DNA of 5,408 nt from Deltaproteobacteria bacterium (GTDB taxonomy: Bacteria; Desulfobacterota; Desulfobacteria; Desulfobacterales; Desulfobacteraceae). Made by a program: the position numbers and the translations under genes. The stretch lies in the NCBI GenBank assembly GCA_003647385.1, contig QMMT01000181.1:1-5408 (forward strand). Reading direction: 5' to 3'. The notes beneath the pieces were generated by a model, which saw only the letters and a list, made by a program, of their open reading frames with translations, ran no database searches and was not told the origin of the DNA. Below are positions 1-5,408 of the stretch, piece after piece (position 1 is the stretch's first letter; each line of letters starts with the position of its first letter).

Positions 1-119
1 ATTATTTGCAGTACTGCCATGCAGATCATTGAAAGTAAAAGCCCTATAAGAATACTGTCCTCAAGTTTTTGAAGAACTAAAATAATTATTTGAGGGAGAG
101 ATTCTTTTTTACTGGTCAT
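1..119 (-). CDS. dctQ: TRAP transporter small permease subunit DctQ, N-terminal fragment (cut by window edge)
   Basis: Reading the minus strand from the ATG at 119-117 gives 39 codons that run off the left edge without a stop: MTSKKESLPQ, then a hydrophobic stretch, then LEDSILIGLLLSMICMAVLQ. A short polar start followed by a 'LE(D/E)..L...L..MI..A.LQI' first membrane helix is typical of DctQ, the four-helix small membrane subunit of TRAP transporters, or of the N-terminal half of a fused DctQM. The start overlaps the end of the upstream dctP gene by 11 bases in another frame. That, and the lack of a good Shine-Dalgarno sequence, suggests translational coupling. DctQ partners with the large permease DctM in the inner membrane to drive sodium-coupled uptake from the periplasmic binding protein. 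Position right after dctP strongly supports the call. Whether the gene is separate or fused to dctM cannot be seen. Confidence 0.8.
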   Translation of the reverse strand, partial: MTSKKESLPQIIILVLQKLEDSILIGLLLSMICMAVLQI

Positions 120-1131
120 TTTTAATGTGTGCTTTTAAATGAAAATCTGTCAGGAGGGCATCCAGCTGGTCAACTACATCCTGGGGCAGAATTCCAGAAT
201 CAACCATTTTTCTGGCTGCATTTCTGCCGACTTCATACCAGTCATCCAAAGCGTTCTGAGAGGGTGTAATAAATGTTATCCCCCTGTTTTTTAACGTCTG
301 GATTGCTTTGATATTATCCTCCCTGTTTTTGATATCAATTTGCCTCAATGCACGGGTCATAACCTGGGTGACGATTTCTCGGTCTGATTGTGCAATTTTT
401 AAAAAGCTCTTTTTATTAATGGCAAGTACGGCATGAAGATAAATCAGGGGCACGTTGGTTACATATTTAATCTGGGTATGCCATTGCAGTACAACCGCAC
501 CCACAGGAGAGGTTGCCACCGTGTTAATCAAACCGGACTGGAGACTGGTTCGCACGTCTGCAATGGGCAGAGGAATGGGGGTAATACCAAAGGCCTTAAT
601 GGAATCCTGGCTTATTTTGTCATTATCCGGAATCCATACTTTCTGTCTCCTTAGATCCTCTATCGTCTCAATGGGATTTTGTGACATAATGTATGCAAAT
701 CCACCGCCCATGAGCCCAAAAGTTACAAATCCGGCCTTATCAAGTCCGTCAATGATATATTGGTCCATATATTGTCTGACATAGCTGACTTCTTCAAGGT
801 TTTTAAATTTCAAAGGCTGTGCATAGATCTGGTTTGCCGGGAAAAACTGGGAAAGGCTTCCAGCCACAACAGCTCCACCGTGCAGCTGGCCAATACGAAT
901 TTTTCTTAAAATGGTTTTATCATTGCCCATGACGCCACCGGGATAAAATTTGAATATCACACGGTTATCGGTTTTTTTACTGACCTCACTGGCTCCCATC
1001 CGCATTTTCTCCATCCACATGGAACCTTCCGGCGAAAGGGTGGCGATTTTCAGTTTGACAGCATAGGCAGTATCTGTTGTAAATATAATCAACAGTATCA
1101 ATGCCAATCGTTTAAGAATTTTCAAAATCAT
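109..1131 (-). CDS. dctP: TRAP transporter periplasmic substrate-binding protein, DctP family (TPAT type)
   Basis: This 340-residue protein captures substrate in the periplasm and delivers it to the DctQM membrane complex. Residues 1-24 are a Sec signal peptide (K-rich start, LALILLIIF core, cleavage after TAYA). The mature protein opens with the family pattern KLKIATLSPEGSMWMEKM (26-43), followed by FKFYPGGVMGND (60-71) and the helix after GQLHGGAV (81-88). At the site where DctP/SiaP proteins have 'LKGLK(I/M)R(V)P' with the carboxylate-binding Arg, this protein has LRRQKVWIPDN (160-170), placing Trp166 there. The following FGITPIPLPIADVRTSLQSG (181-200) and ALQWHT-like VVLQWHTQIKYVTNVPL (213-229) blocks resemble binding proteins of TatT-associated TRAP systems. 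Length is normal for the family. A GGAG Shine-Dalgarno at 1138-1141 lies 6 bases before the ATG. The gene follows tatT by 23 bases and overlaps dctQ. The ligand is unknown; a hydrophobic or non-carboxylate compound is an inference. Confidence 0.93.
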   Translation of the reverse strand: MILKILKRLALILLIIFTTDTAYAVKLKIATLSPEGSMWMEKMRMGASEVSKKTDNRVIFKFYPGGVMGNDKTILRKIRIGQLHGGAVVAGSLSQFFPANQIYAQPLKFKNLEEVSYVRQYMDQYIIDGLDKAGFVTFGLMGGGFAYIMSQNPIETIEDLRRQKVWIPDNDKISQDSIKAFGITPIPLPIADVRTSLQSGLINTVATSPVGAVVLQWHTQIKYVTNVPLIYLHAVLAINKKSFLKIAQSDREIVTQVMTRALRQIDIKNREDNIKAIQTLKNRGITFITPSQNALDDWYEVGRNAARKMVDSGILPQDVVDQLDALLTDFHLKAHIKNDQ

Positions 1132-1137
1132 GGATAT

Positions 1138-1141
1138 CTCC
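1138..1141 (-). promoter_or_regulatory. Ribosome binding site of dctP
   Basis: On the minus strand GGAG stands 6 bases upstream of the ATG at 1131-1129, in the 23-base gap after tatT. It fixes the dctP start and shows that dctP is translated independently within the tatT-dctP-dctQ transcript. Confidence 0.7.
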
Positions 1142-1154
1142 GGTTGAACATCAT

Positions 1155-2033
1155 TTAAAAATAATCATCTGAACTCTCAATCAATTCTCCGGCCTGTATC
1201 TGAGCCCAGGTATTTACAAGAGTGTACCCCGGCACATAAGGATCAGCAGCTATTACCTCGTTGAGCAATTGATCATGAAGTTTCCTGTCAAATATCATTC
1301 TTGCATACATTTTTGCATAAAGAACCTTTACCATCAGGTTTTTCCCCATAGATAATTTGACAGCCTTTTCAAAATATTGTTTCCCCAACTCAGGTTTACC
1401 ACCAAGAGCAGGCGGCAGCAGGGTTGCCAAAGTTCCCAGGTATAGGTATGCAGCACCGTCTTTATAGGTCTCATCCAGTTCAGTCACCCGCTGCATAATC
1501 AACTCAATACTTGACATGTCGGCAATGGCATTGAAATCATTCCTGTTGGCCATGATCCATCCGGCCCAGGCATTGCCCAGGGCGAAAAGGGTTGGCACAT
1601 GTTCCTTTTTCATAGTTGAAATAATTTTTTCAAATTCTTCAAATGGTTTGGATTTAAGCTTACAGGCATTCTTATTTTCAAGGCAAATAGCCTGATTAGC
1701 ATAATTCAAGGCCTTGTCAGCCATTTTCCGGGATCTGTTAACATCTCTTACAAACAGGTCTGCATAGGCAGTGTATAACATACTGGCTGTGGACAGCAGA
1801 TTTTCATTTTCAGGGTCTTTGCTGATCAGACTGTCGATCATCAGCAGATAGGCAGGTGCCCCGGTTTTTACCAGGGTTAAATCGTCATTGTTCAGAATCG
1901 TGCTGGAAAGATGTTCCATCATGTCAGATGTGGCAGAAGACATGATAAGCGAACATCCTGATAGAAAAAAGAGACCGATGATGCAAAAAACAAAAAAATT
2001 ATGCTTCAAGATCCGAAGAAGAATCATCAACAA
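1155..2033 (-). CDS. tatT: TRAP transporter-associated TPR lipoprotein, TatT family
   Basis: Homologues of this family (type member Treponema pallidum TatT, Tp0956) form trimers of TPR-like helical hairpins in the periplasm and bind the TRAP binding protein, possibly helping ligand hand-over. The 292-residue reading has a hydrophobic leader (11-24) and a lipobox LSGC with Cys27 as the predicted lipidated residue. Ser at +2 fits outer-membrane sorting under the enterobacterial Lol rule. Family landmarks are the early motif LVKTGAPAYLLMIDSLI (54-70), LLSTASMLYTAYADLFV (79-95), the conserved ALGNAWAGWIMAN (151-163), LGGKPELGKQYFEKAV (210-225) and the acidic-aromatic tail SSDDYF. The start is ambiguous: TTG codons at 2033 and 2030 lie 6 and 9 bases after an AAAGGA ribosome site (2040-2045), while the only ATG (2027-2025) lies 12 bases after it. 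ATG would give 290 residues with the same signal peptide. It is the first gene of the operon, directly before dctP. Confidence 0.88.
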   Translation of the reverse strand: MLMILLRILKHNFFVFCIIGLFFLSGCSLIMSSATSDMMEHLSSTILNNDDLTLVKTGAPAYLLMIDSLISKDPENENLLSTASMLYTAYADLFVRDVNRSRKMADKALNYANQAICLENKNACKLKSKPFEEFEKIISTMKKEHVPTLFALGNAWAGWIMANRNDFNAIADMSSIELIMQRVTELDETYKDGAAYLYLGTLATLLPPALGGKPELGKQYFEKAVKLSMGKNLMVKVLYAKMYARMIFDRKLHDQLLNEVIAADPYVPGYTLVNTWAQIQAGELIESSDDYF

Positions 2034-2141
2034 ATCAAATCCTTTATCTATTTGGAGATTTTACTAACCCGCCATTTATCATTAATCTTAAAAATTAGCG
2101 TGTTTGAAAAGAAAAAGCAACCAAAGGTTCATGGTCCATTA
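2034..2141 (-). promoter_or_regulatory. Intergenic region upstream of the TRAP operon, weak promoter candidate
   Basis: These 108 bases separate the upstream EamA gene from tatT on the same strand and are the only gap large enough for an operon promoter. On the minus strand an AAAGGA ribosome site lies at 2040-2045. The best sigma-70-like pair I found is TTGCTT (2115-2120) and TAATTT (2092-2097) with 17 bases between, but each hexamer matches consensus at only three positions. No sigma-54 (GG-N10-GC) motif was seen. The exact promoter is therefore unsettled, and read-through from the EamA gene is possible. Confidence 0.35.
2105..2129 (-). terminator. Possible weak intrinsic terminator after the minus-strand EamA gene
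   Basis: Thirteen bases downstream of the stop codon, the minus strand has AACC-TTT-GGTT (2129-2119), followed by GC and a T-rich run, TTTTTCTTTT. The stem is only 4 bp and does not extend, because the flanking bases are G-G and T-C mismatches. It would be a poor terminator; the T tract is the main support. Confidence 0.25.
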
Positions 2142-2981
2142 TTAAAATGCAGAAATAAGTGTGACACCTGCCAGGGCAAGAACGACTCCTGAAAACTGGA
2201 CTTTCTGTATCCTTTCACCCGTTATAGCAGCTGAGAGGACAATGGTAACTACAGGATACAGAGAGCTGATAACGGCAACCTGACTGAGCATGCCTTTTGA
2301 GGTTGCCAGAGCAAAGCAAAAAGCTGCCATGGTGTCCATGGCACCCATGAGAAGGATATAAGGCAGTTGAACTTTGCCGATGTTAACAGTGACGGTTTTA
2401 ATAAGGAGCAAGGGGATAAAAATGATGAGTGCCGATGATCTCATGATCATGGATGCCCAGATCGGGTGATGGGTGCATGCCGTGTCCATTGTTATAAAAT
2501 AGAGTCCCACGAAAAAAGCGGAGCCCGCAGCAAGTCCGATTCCTTGGGTGAGTTTCTTGCTTTTTCTTTTTGTATCATACTCCATGACAGCCAGTAATGA
2601 ACCCAAAATAGCAAGGACCATGCCCAATATGCACAGACCCGAGAGGGTATCACCAAAAAAAATCCCCCAGATGACAGGCAGAACAACACCTGTCGCACTG
2701 ATGGGAGCCAGGATGGCCATGCTTCCCACAGCAAGGCTCCGGTATAACATAAACATGGCAGCAATCCCTATGAAACCTGCCGGTATGGCCCATAAAATCA
2801 ACGGGTCACTGGGCAAAGGGGATTTCAACAATAAAAGAATACCGCCAAGAAGAAAAGTCCCTGTAAGAGAAGAGATCATTAAAATGCTAAGTGTGGGAAG
2901 ATCCCGGCTTTTAAGTCCCCCTATAAAATCGGCTATGCCCCAGCCGAAGCAGGCAAATATGGATAACGTAACTGGTAACAC
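2142..2981 (-). CDS. DMT superfamily transporter, EamA domain protein (10 membrane helices)
   Basis: This is a 279-residue inner-membrane transporter of the drug/metabolite transporter superfamily, most of whose bacterial members export amino acids or other small metabolites. Ten hydrophobic helices can be placed at about 2-21, 30-52, 61-80, 86-109, 113-133, 145-164, 172-195, 206-226, 231-253 and 259-278. They form two EamA repeats joined by the basic linker YDTKRKSKK (135-143). The second repeat carries the classic signature: SSLYPVVTIVLSA (239-251), then GE (255-256) and the final GVVLALAGVTLI helix. In the first repeat the matching Glu is Asp111 (FFGD). The start is GTG at 2981-2979, chosen because GAGGA lies 6 bases upstream and an in-frame TGA (2993-2991) excludes extension. 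It is transcribed away from the lysR gene and may be its target. Substrate unknown. Confidence 0.9.
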   Translation of the reverse strand: MLPVTLSIFACFGWGIADFIGGLKSRDLPTLSILMISSLTGTFLLGGILLLLKSPLPSDPLILWAIPAGFIGIAAMFMLYRSLAVGSMAILAPISATGVVLPVIWGIFFGDTLSGLCILGMVLAILGSLLAVMEYDTKRKSKKLTQGIGLAAGSAFFVGLYFITMDTACTHHPIWASMIMRSSALIIFIPLLLIKTVTVNIGKVQLPYILLMGAMDTMAAFCFALATSKGMLSQVAVISSLYPVVTIVLSAAITGERIQKVQFSGVVLALAGVTLISAF

Positions 2982-2987
2982 TGCTGA

Positions 2988-2992
2988 TCCTC
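2988..2992 (-). promoter_or_regulatory. Ribosome binding site fixing the GTG start of the EamA gene
   Basis: GAGGA on the minus strand lies 6 bases before the GTG at 2981-2979. An ATG overlapping this site (2995-2993) is out of frame with the transporter, so GTG is the only reasonable start. Confidence 0.7.
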
Positions 2993-3085
2993 ATTGGTGG
3001 TGATTCATTCATTATTTTCTTGTTTTATAAATAGATTAAAGTTATAAATCAGTAAAATTAATCTTTATTATCTATTGAATAAGTA
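2993..3085. promoter_or_regulatory. Divergent regulatory region between EamA gene and lysR, with repeats
   Basis: About 110 very AT-rich bases separate the divergent starts. They contain TTATAAAT twice (3025-3032 and 3042-3049, 17 bases start to start), a perfect 7-bp inverted repeat AGATTAA/TTAATCT (3033-3039 and 3058-3064, 18-base loop) and TTATT-N8-AATAA (3065-3082). LysR-type regulators usually bind such divergent regions and control both sides. However, none of these repeats has the symmetric T-N11-A form typical of LysR boxes, and short repeats arise by chance in AT-rich DNA. Operator status is an inference. Confidence 0.4.
3020..3048 (+). promoter_or_regulatory. Candidate sigma-70 promoter of lysR
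   Basis: TTGTTT at 3020-3025 and TATAAA at 3043-3048 are separated by 17 bases. The -10 element matches consensus at five of six positions and the -35 at three of six. A transcript would start near 3055, leaving a leader of roughly 35 to 40 bases before the lysR ATG. The -10 lies inside the second copy of the TTATAAAT direct repeat and between the arms of the AGATTAA/TTAATCT inverted repeat, so a protein bound there would cover the promoter, as expected for LysR autoregulation. Confidence 0.5.
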
Positions 3086-3091
3086 TTGATT

Positions 3092-4036
3092 ATGCTACCT
3101 GATTTAAACAGATTAAAAGTGTTTTACCATGTCTATTCGCTACAAAGCATTAATATGGCAGCAAAAGACCTTCATCTTACTCAACCGGGAATAAGCCAGC
3201 ACATCAAAAAACTTGAAATAGAAATAAAAACGCCTCTGTTTATCAGACGCCACAAAAAAATTATCCCCACCCAGGCAGCAGATAAATTGTTTGATATGAT
3301 AAAACCATTTATCGAAACCTTAGGCAGTGAAATAGGGAATATTGCAAAACCAATGGACCACCCCTGTGGATTGCTCAGAATTGGTGCACCCCTTGAGTTT
3401 GGAAGGACCTATTTTCCGATCATTTGTCATGCTTTTAGAAAAAAATACAACCAGGTGAAGTTTAAAATCAGTCTTGGCGAACCGGACCAGCTGCTTGATA
3501 TGTTAAATAGAGGCGTGCTTGATTTTGCAGTCATTGATTATTTTTCTGCTAAAGACCAGTTTTTGGGGAAGCCCGAGCAGTACAAAATAGATCCCCTGGC
3601 CGAAGAAACCTTTATCCTGGCAGGTTCAAAAGAGTATTTTGAAACTAAAATGAAGAAAAGGGTCACTTTTGAAACCCTTGTGTTAATGGACTTTATAACA
3701 GATGAGGTTGAACCCGTTATTCTGAAACACTGGTTCTGGCATTATTTTAAAAAGCCAATTTCAAAGTTTAATCTCATTATGACCATTGAAAGCCACCAGG
3801 CGCTTTTGAGTTGTGTCCGGCTTGGAATGGGGCTTGCCATTACAGCAGATCATCTGGTTTGGGATGAAATTGAAACAGGGAAAATAATTCCGATTTTCCC
3901 AACCAAAAAAAAAGTGATTAATAAAATTTCTTTTGTACAACTCAGAGACAAAAAACCAACACTGACGGAAAAGACATTCCAAACCTTTTTTAAAAAACAG
4001 ATAAAGACAAAAGAAAGTTTAAAACAAACAGAATGA
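3092..4036 (+). CDS. LysR-family transcriptional regulator
   Basis: This is a cytoplasmic DNA-binding regulator of 314 residues from the ATG at 3092 (316 if the TTG at 3086 is used; neither has a strong Shine-Dalgarno, and ATG is preferred). The N-terminal winged helix-turn-helix covers about residues 3-62. Its family pattern is clear: LNRLKVFYHVYSLQSINMAA, then LHLTQPGISQHIKKLE (27-42) as recognition helix, then PLFIRR. A linker helix follows. The effector-binding domain begins near GLLRIGAPLEFGRTYFP and includes the typical DMLNRGVLDFAVID segment and the late SHQALLSCVRLGMGLAI segment. Length is usual for LysR proteins. The C-terminus is Lys-rich (KKQIKTKESLKQTE). The gene overlaps the next EamA transporter by ATGA and is divergent from another EamA gene, so the regulator probably controls one or both exporters in response to a small molecule. 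The effector is unknown. Confidence 0.93.
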   Translation: MLPDLNRLKVFYHVYSLQSINMAAKDLHLTQPGISQHIKKLEIEIKTPLFIRRHKKIIPTQAADKLFDMIKPFIETLGSEIGNIAKPMDHPCGLLRIGAPLEFGRTYFPIICHAFRKKYNQVKFKISLGEPDQLLDMLNRGVLDFAVIDYFSAKDQFLGKPEQYKIDPLAEETFILAGSKEYFETKMKKRVTFETLVLMDFITDEVEPVILKHWFWHYFKKPISKFNLIMTIESHQALLSCVRLGMGLAITADHLVWDEIETGKIIPIFPTKKKVINKISFVQLRDKKPTLTEKTFQTFFKKQIKTKESLKQTE

Positions 4037-4893
4037 ATCATTTGCTGGGGATAGGGTTAATCTTGATTTCAGCGGCATCCTTTGGTGCCATGGCTATTTT
4101 TGCAAAATTTGCTTACCTTTCCGGAATCAGTACGCATTCCCTGCTTTTCTATCGGTTTATCATTGCAGTGATGATCATGCTGCCCATTGCAGTGTTACAA
4201 AGAAGACGATTTCCAAAAGGGAAAGACCTTTATACGCTCATTGCCATGGGAATGATAGGATATGCAGGTCAATCATATTGTTATTTCACGGCACTCACCC
4301 TCATCCCCCCATCGCTTGTGGCAATTTTGCTTTACCTATACCCGGTCTTTGTTGCAGTTCTATCTGTTTTTTTCTTAAAAGAAACGTTAACGAAAAATAA
4401 GCTTTTTGCCTTATTCCTGGCTATTTCAGGAGCCATACTGGTCATTGGATTTAAAACCAATGGCAATATGAAAGGCATCCTGCTCGGGATTGGTGCAGCT
4501 TTGATTTATTCAATCTATACCATTGCCGGAGCCAGGGTAATGAGCAGAAATGACGCCTTTACATCCAGTCTTGTTGTCATTGCTTCTGCAGCCTTTTTTT
4601 ATTTGGTCTATAATATTAAAGCAGGATTTTTCTTTCCAGAAAAAGGGGTTTATTGGCTGCACATCATGGCCATCGCTATCCTTTCAACCGTGGTTGCCAT
4701 CTACGCCTATTTCCAGGGGATGAAATTGTCCGGCGCTGTTAATGCATCCATGCTGTCCACATTTGAACCGGTAACGACAATGGTTCTTGCATCCCTTTTT
4801 TTAGGGCAGCATATTGGAGGGTTACAAATGGCAGGAACAGCATTGATTTTGTCTTCGGCTGTCCTTGTCGCCCTGCACTCAAAACCTGAATAA
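4033..4893 (+). CDS. DMT superfamily transporter, EamA domain protein (second copy, co-transcribed with lysR)
   Basis: This is a 286-residue inner-membrane protein with ten predicted helices (about 3-26, 34-55, 66-85, 92-114, 122-141, 147-166, 174-194, 207-227, 235-256 and 261-281), forming two EamA repeats. The first repeat shows AILLYLYPVFVAVLSVFFL then KE (116-117). The second shows STFEPVTTMVLASLFLG (242-258), but Gln259 stands where the usual Glu of the (L/G)GE motif would be. The ATG at 4033 overlaps the lysR TGA in an ATGA junction, and no ribosome site is visible upstream, so translation is probably coupled to lysR. It is not a recent duplicate of the EamA protein at 2142-2981: they share fold and motifs but little continuous sequence, and this one has the more typical 'YLYPVFV...KE' form. 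Likely an exporter of a small metabolite; substrate unknown. Confidence 0.92.
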   Translation: MNHLLGIGLILISAASFGAMAIFAKFAYLSGISTHSLLFYRFIIAVMIMLPIAVLQRRRFPKGKDLYTLIAMGMIGYAGQSYCYFTALTLIPPSLVAILLYLYPVFVAVLSVFFLKETLTKNKLFALFLAISGAILVIGFKTNGNMKGILLGIGAALIYSIYTIAGARVMSRNDAFTSSLVVIASAAFFYLVYNIKAGFFFPEKGVYWLHIMAIAILSTVVAIYAYFQGMKLSGAVNASMLSTFEPVTTMVLASLFLGQHIGGLQMAGTALILSSAVLVALHSKPE

Positions 4894-4927
4894 AAACAAC
4901 ATTTATTTTTGTGGCTTCCTGTAGATG
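4894..4927. other. Convergent gap between EamA and zeta-like genes
   Basis: Only 34 bases separate the two stop codons. The sequence is A- and T-rich (AAAAACAACATTTATTTTTG) but I could not draw a GC-containing stem, so no clear intrinsic terminator serves either gene. Some antisense read-through between the two transcripts is possible. Confidence 0.5.
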
Positions 4928-5408
4928 TCAAGATAATATACTTTTTGCCCATTCAGGCAAAGAAAATATCAGTTTTTCGCATTTTCCTGATTTTATAACT
5001 GCTACCTGCCCAAAGGGATCATCTTGAAAAGAATTATCTAAAAGTCTGGCTTCATCTACCAGGGATAGCGCTGTTTTGATATGTTTCATTGTACGGGGAA
5101 TACGGCTGTGTATCTTTTCAGAAGGCACATTATGACCTCCTTCAGAGACACGTTGATGAACCCGGGCCTCATTTAATTCAGGGGAGTTCAGATGAATATA
5201 AATCAACGTAATTTTATAACCGCGAGCTTTTGCGTTGGCAATAAAATCTATTTTTGATTCATGTGAAAAAACCGTTTCAAAGCAGAATGATACGCCATGC
5301 TTAATCAGGTCTTCCCGTATCCTGGCAGCCAAGGTTGCAGCGCGATAACTTGAAAGTTCCGGGTTTTCATAATCAATTTCTTTTGCTATCAAATCTGCAT
5401 TTACAAAT
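4928..5408 (-). CDS. Zeta-toxin-like P-loop kinase (COG4185-like), C-terminal fragment cut by window edge
   Basis: The minus-strand frame is open to the right edge and ends at TGA 4930-4928, giving 159 residues. It begins FVNADLIAKE, which matches the '(F)(I/V)NAD.IA' strand that follows the Walker A loop in zeta-like kinases. A TTG at 5392 is therefore an internal Leu codon and not a start. Further landmarks, numbered from the first visible residue, are FETVFSH (43-49, with Glu44-Thr45), KARGYKITLIYIHLNSPELNEARV (60-83), the hallmark GGHNVP (90-95), Arg102 and Arg105 in the following helix, and LLDNS. Family members phosphorylate small molecules; classical zeta toxins phosphorylate UDP-N-acetylglucosamine and are held by an epsilon antitoxin, while many COG4185 proteins are uncharacterised. 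Walker A and any partner gene lie upstream, outside the window; no antitoxin follows downstream. Toxin activity is thus possible but not shown. Confidence 0.8.
   Translation of the reverse strand, partial: FVNADLIAKEIDYENPELSSYRAATLAARIREDLIKHGVSFCFETVFSHESKIDFIANAKARGYKITLIYIHLNSPELNEARVHQRVSEGGHNVPSEKIHSRIPRTMKHIKTALSLVDEARLLDNSFQDDPFGQVAVIKSGKCEKLIFSLPEWAKSILS

Noticed and set aside
433..784. Two overlapping plus-strand open frames of 73 and 109 codons
   Set aside because: They lie antisense inside dctP, have no ribosome site or recognisable domain, and read like translated shadow sequence.
2001..2192. 63-codon plus-strand open frame spanning the tatT/EamA gap
   Set aside because: It overlaps the 5' end of tatT and the 3' end of the EamA gene, is Lys-rich low-complexity translation of AT-rich DNA, and has no family resemblance.
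2548..3003. 151-codon plus-strand open frame
   Set aside because: Antisense to the EamA transporter; long only because stop codons are rare opposite hydrophobic codons, and the product lacks any domain pattern.
4904..4932. Perfect TTGACA (minus strand, 4932-4927) followed by an AAATAA-like -10
   Set aside because: It sits at the 3' end of the zeta-like gene with no gene on the minus strand downstream of it until lysR/EamA antisense sequence; the -10 is poor and the match is probably chance.
4707..4952. 81-codon minus-strand frame as a possible antitoxin for the zeta-like gene
   Set aside because: It is antisense to the second EamA gene, overlaps the end of the kinase, and is Cys/Pro-rich without features of epsilon or DNA-binding antitoxins.
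5390..5392. TTG as the start of the zeta-like protein
   Set aside because: The five codons upstream encode FVNAD, a conserved family segment, so the TTG is an internal leucine codon.

Overview
The window looks like chromosomal DNA from an anaerobic, moderately AT-rich Gram-negative bacterium. The best guess is a sulfate-reducing member of the Desulfobacterota (Desulfobacter/Desulfobacula-like). This rests on the lipoprotein-assisted TRAP transporter, the base composition and the general protein style; it is an inference, since no rRNA or taxonomic marker is present.

Left block (1-2033, minus strand): the start of a TRAP transporter operon, in transcription order tatT (TPR-type outer-membrane or periplasmic lipoprotein), dctP (periplasmic substrate-binding protein) and dctQ (small membrane subunit, cut by the left edge after 39 codons). 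The large permease dctM would be expected just beyond base 1. A TatT-like partner makes this a TPR-protein-associated TRAP transporter (TPAT). The binding protein has Trp instead of the carboxylate-clamping Arg of classical DctP/SiaP proteins, so the ligand is probably not a simple C4-dicarboxylate or sialic acid and may be hydrophobic.

Middle block (2142-4893): a LysR-type regulator is flanked by two unrelated-looking EamA/DMT-family exporters. One EamA gene is divergent from lysR (minus strand, GTG start). The other lies downstream on the plus strand and overlaps the lysR stop codon by ATGA. The 110-bp AT-rich divergent region carries a plausible lysR promoter, an 8-bp direct repeat and a 7-bp inverted repeat, and is the natural place for the regulator to act. 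The likely picture is a LysR-controlled metabolite-efflux locus; the substrates cannot be read from the sequence.

Right block (4928-5408, minus strand): the C-terminal 159 codons of a zeta-toxin-like P-loop kinase (COG4185-like). The reading frame runs off the right edge, so the Walker A region and any upstream antitoxin are outside the window. It converges on the second EamA gene across 34 bp.

There is no sign of rRNA, tRNA, CRISPR, insertion sequences or prophage. No gap longer than about 110 bases lacks a gene.
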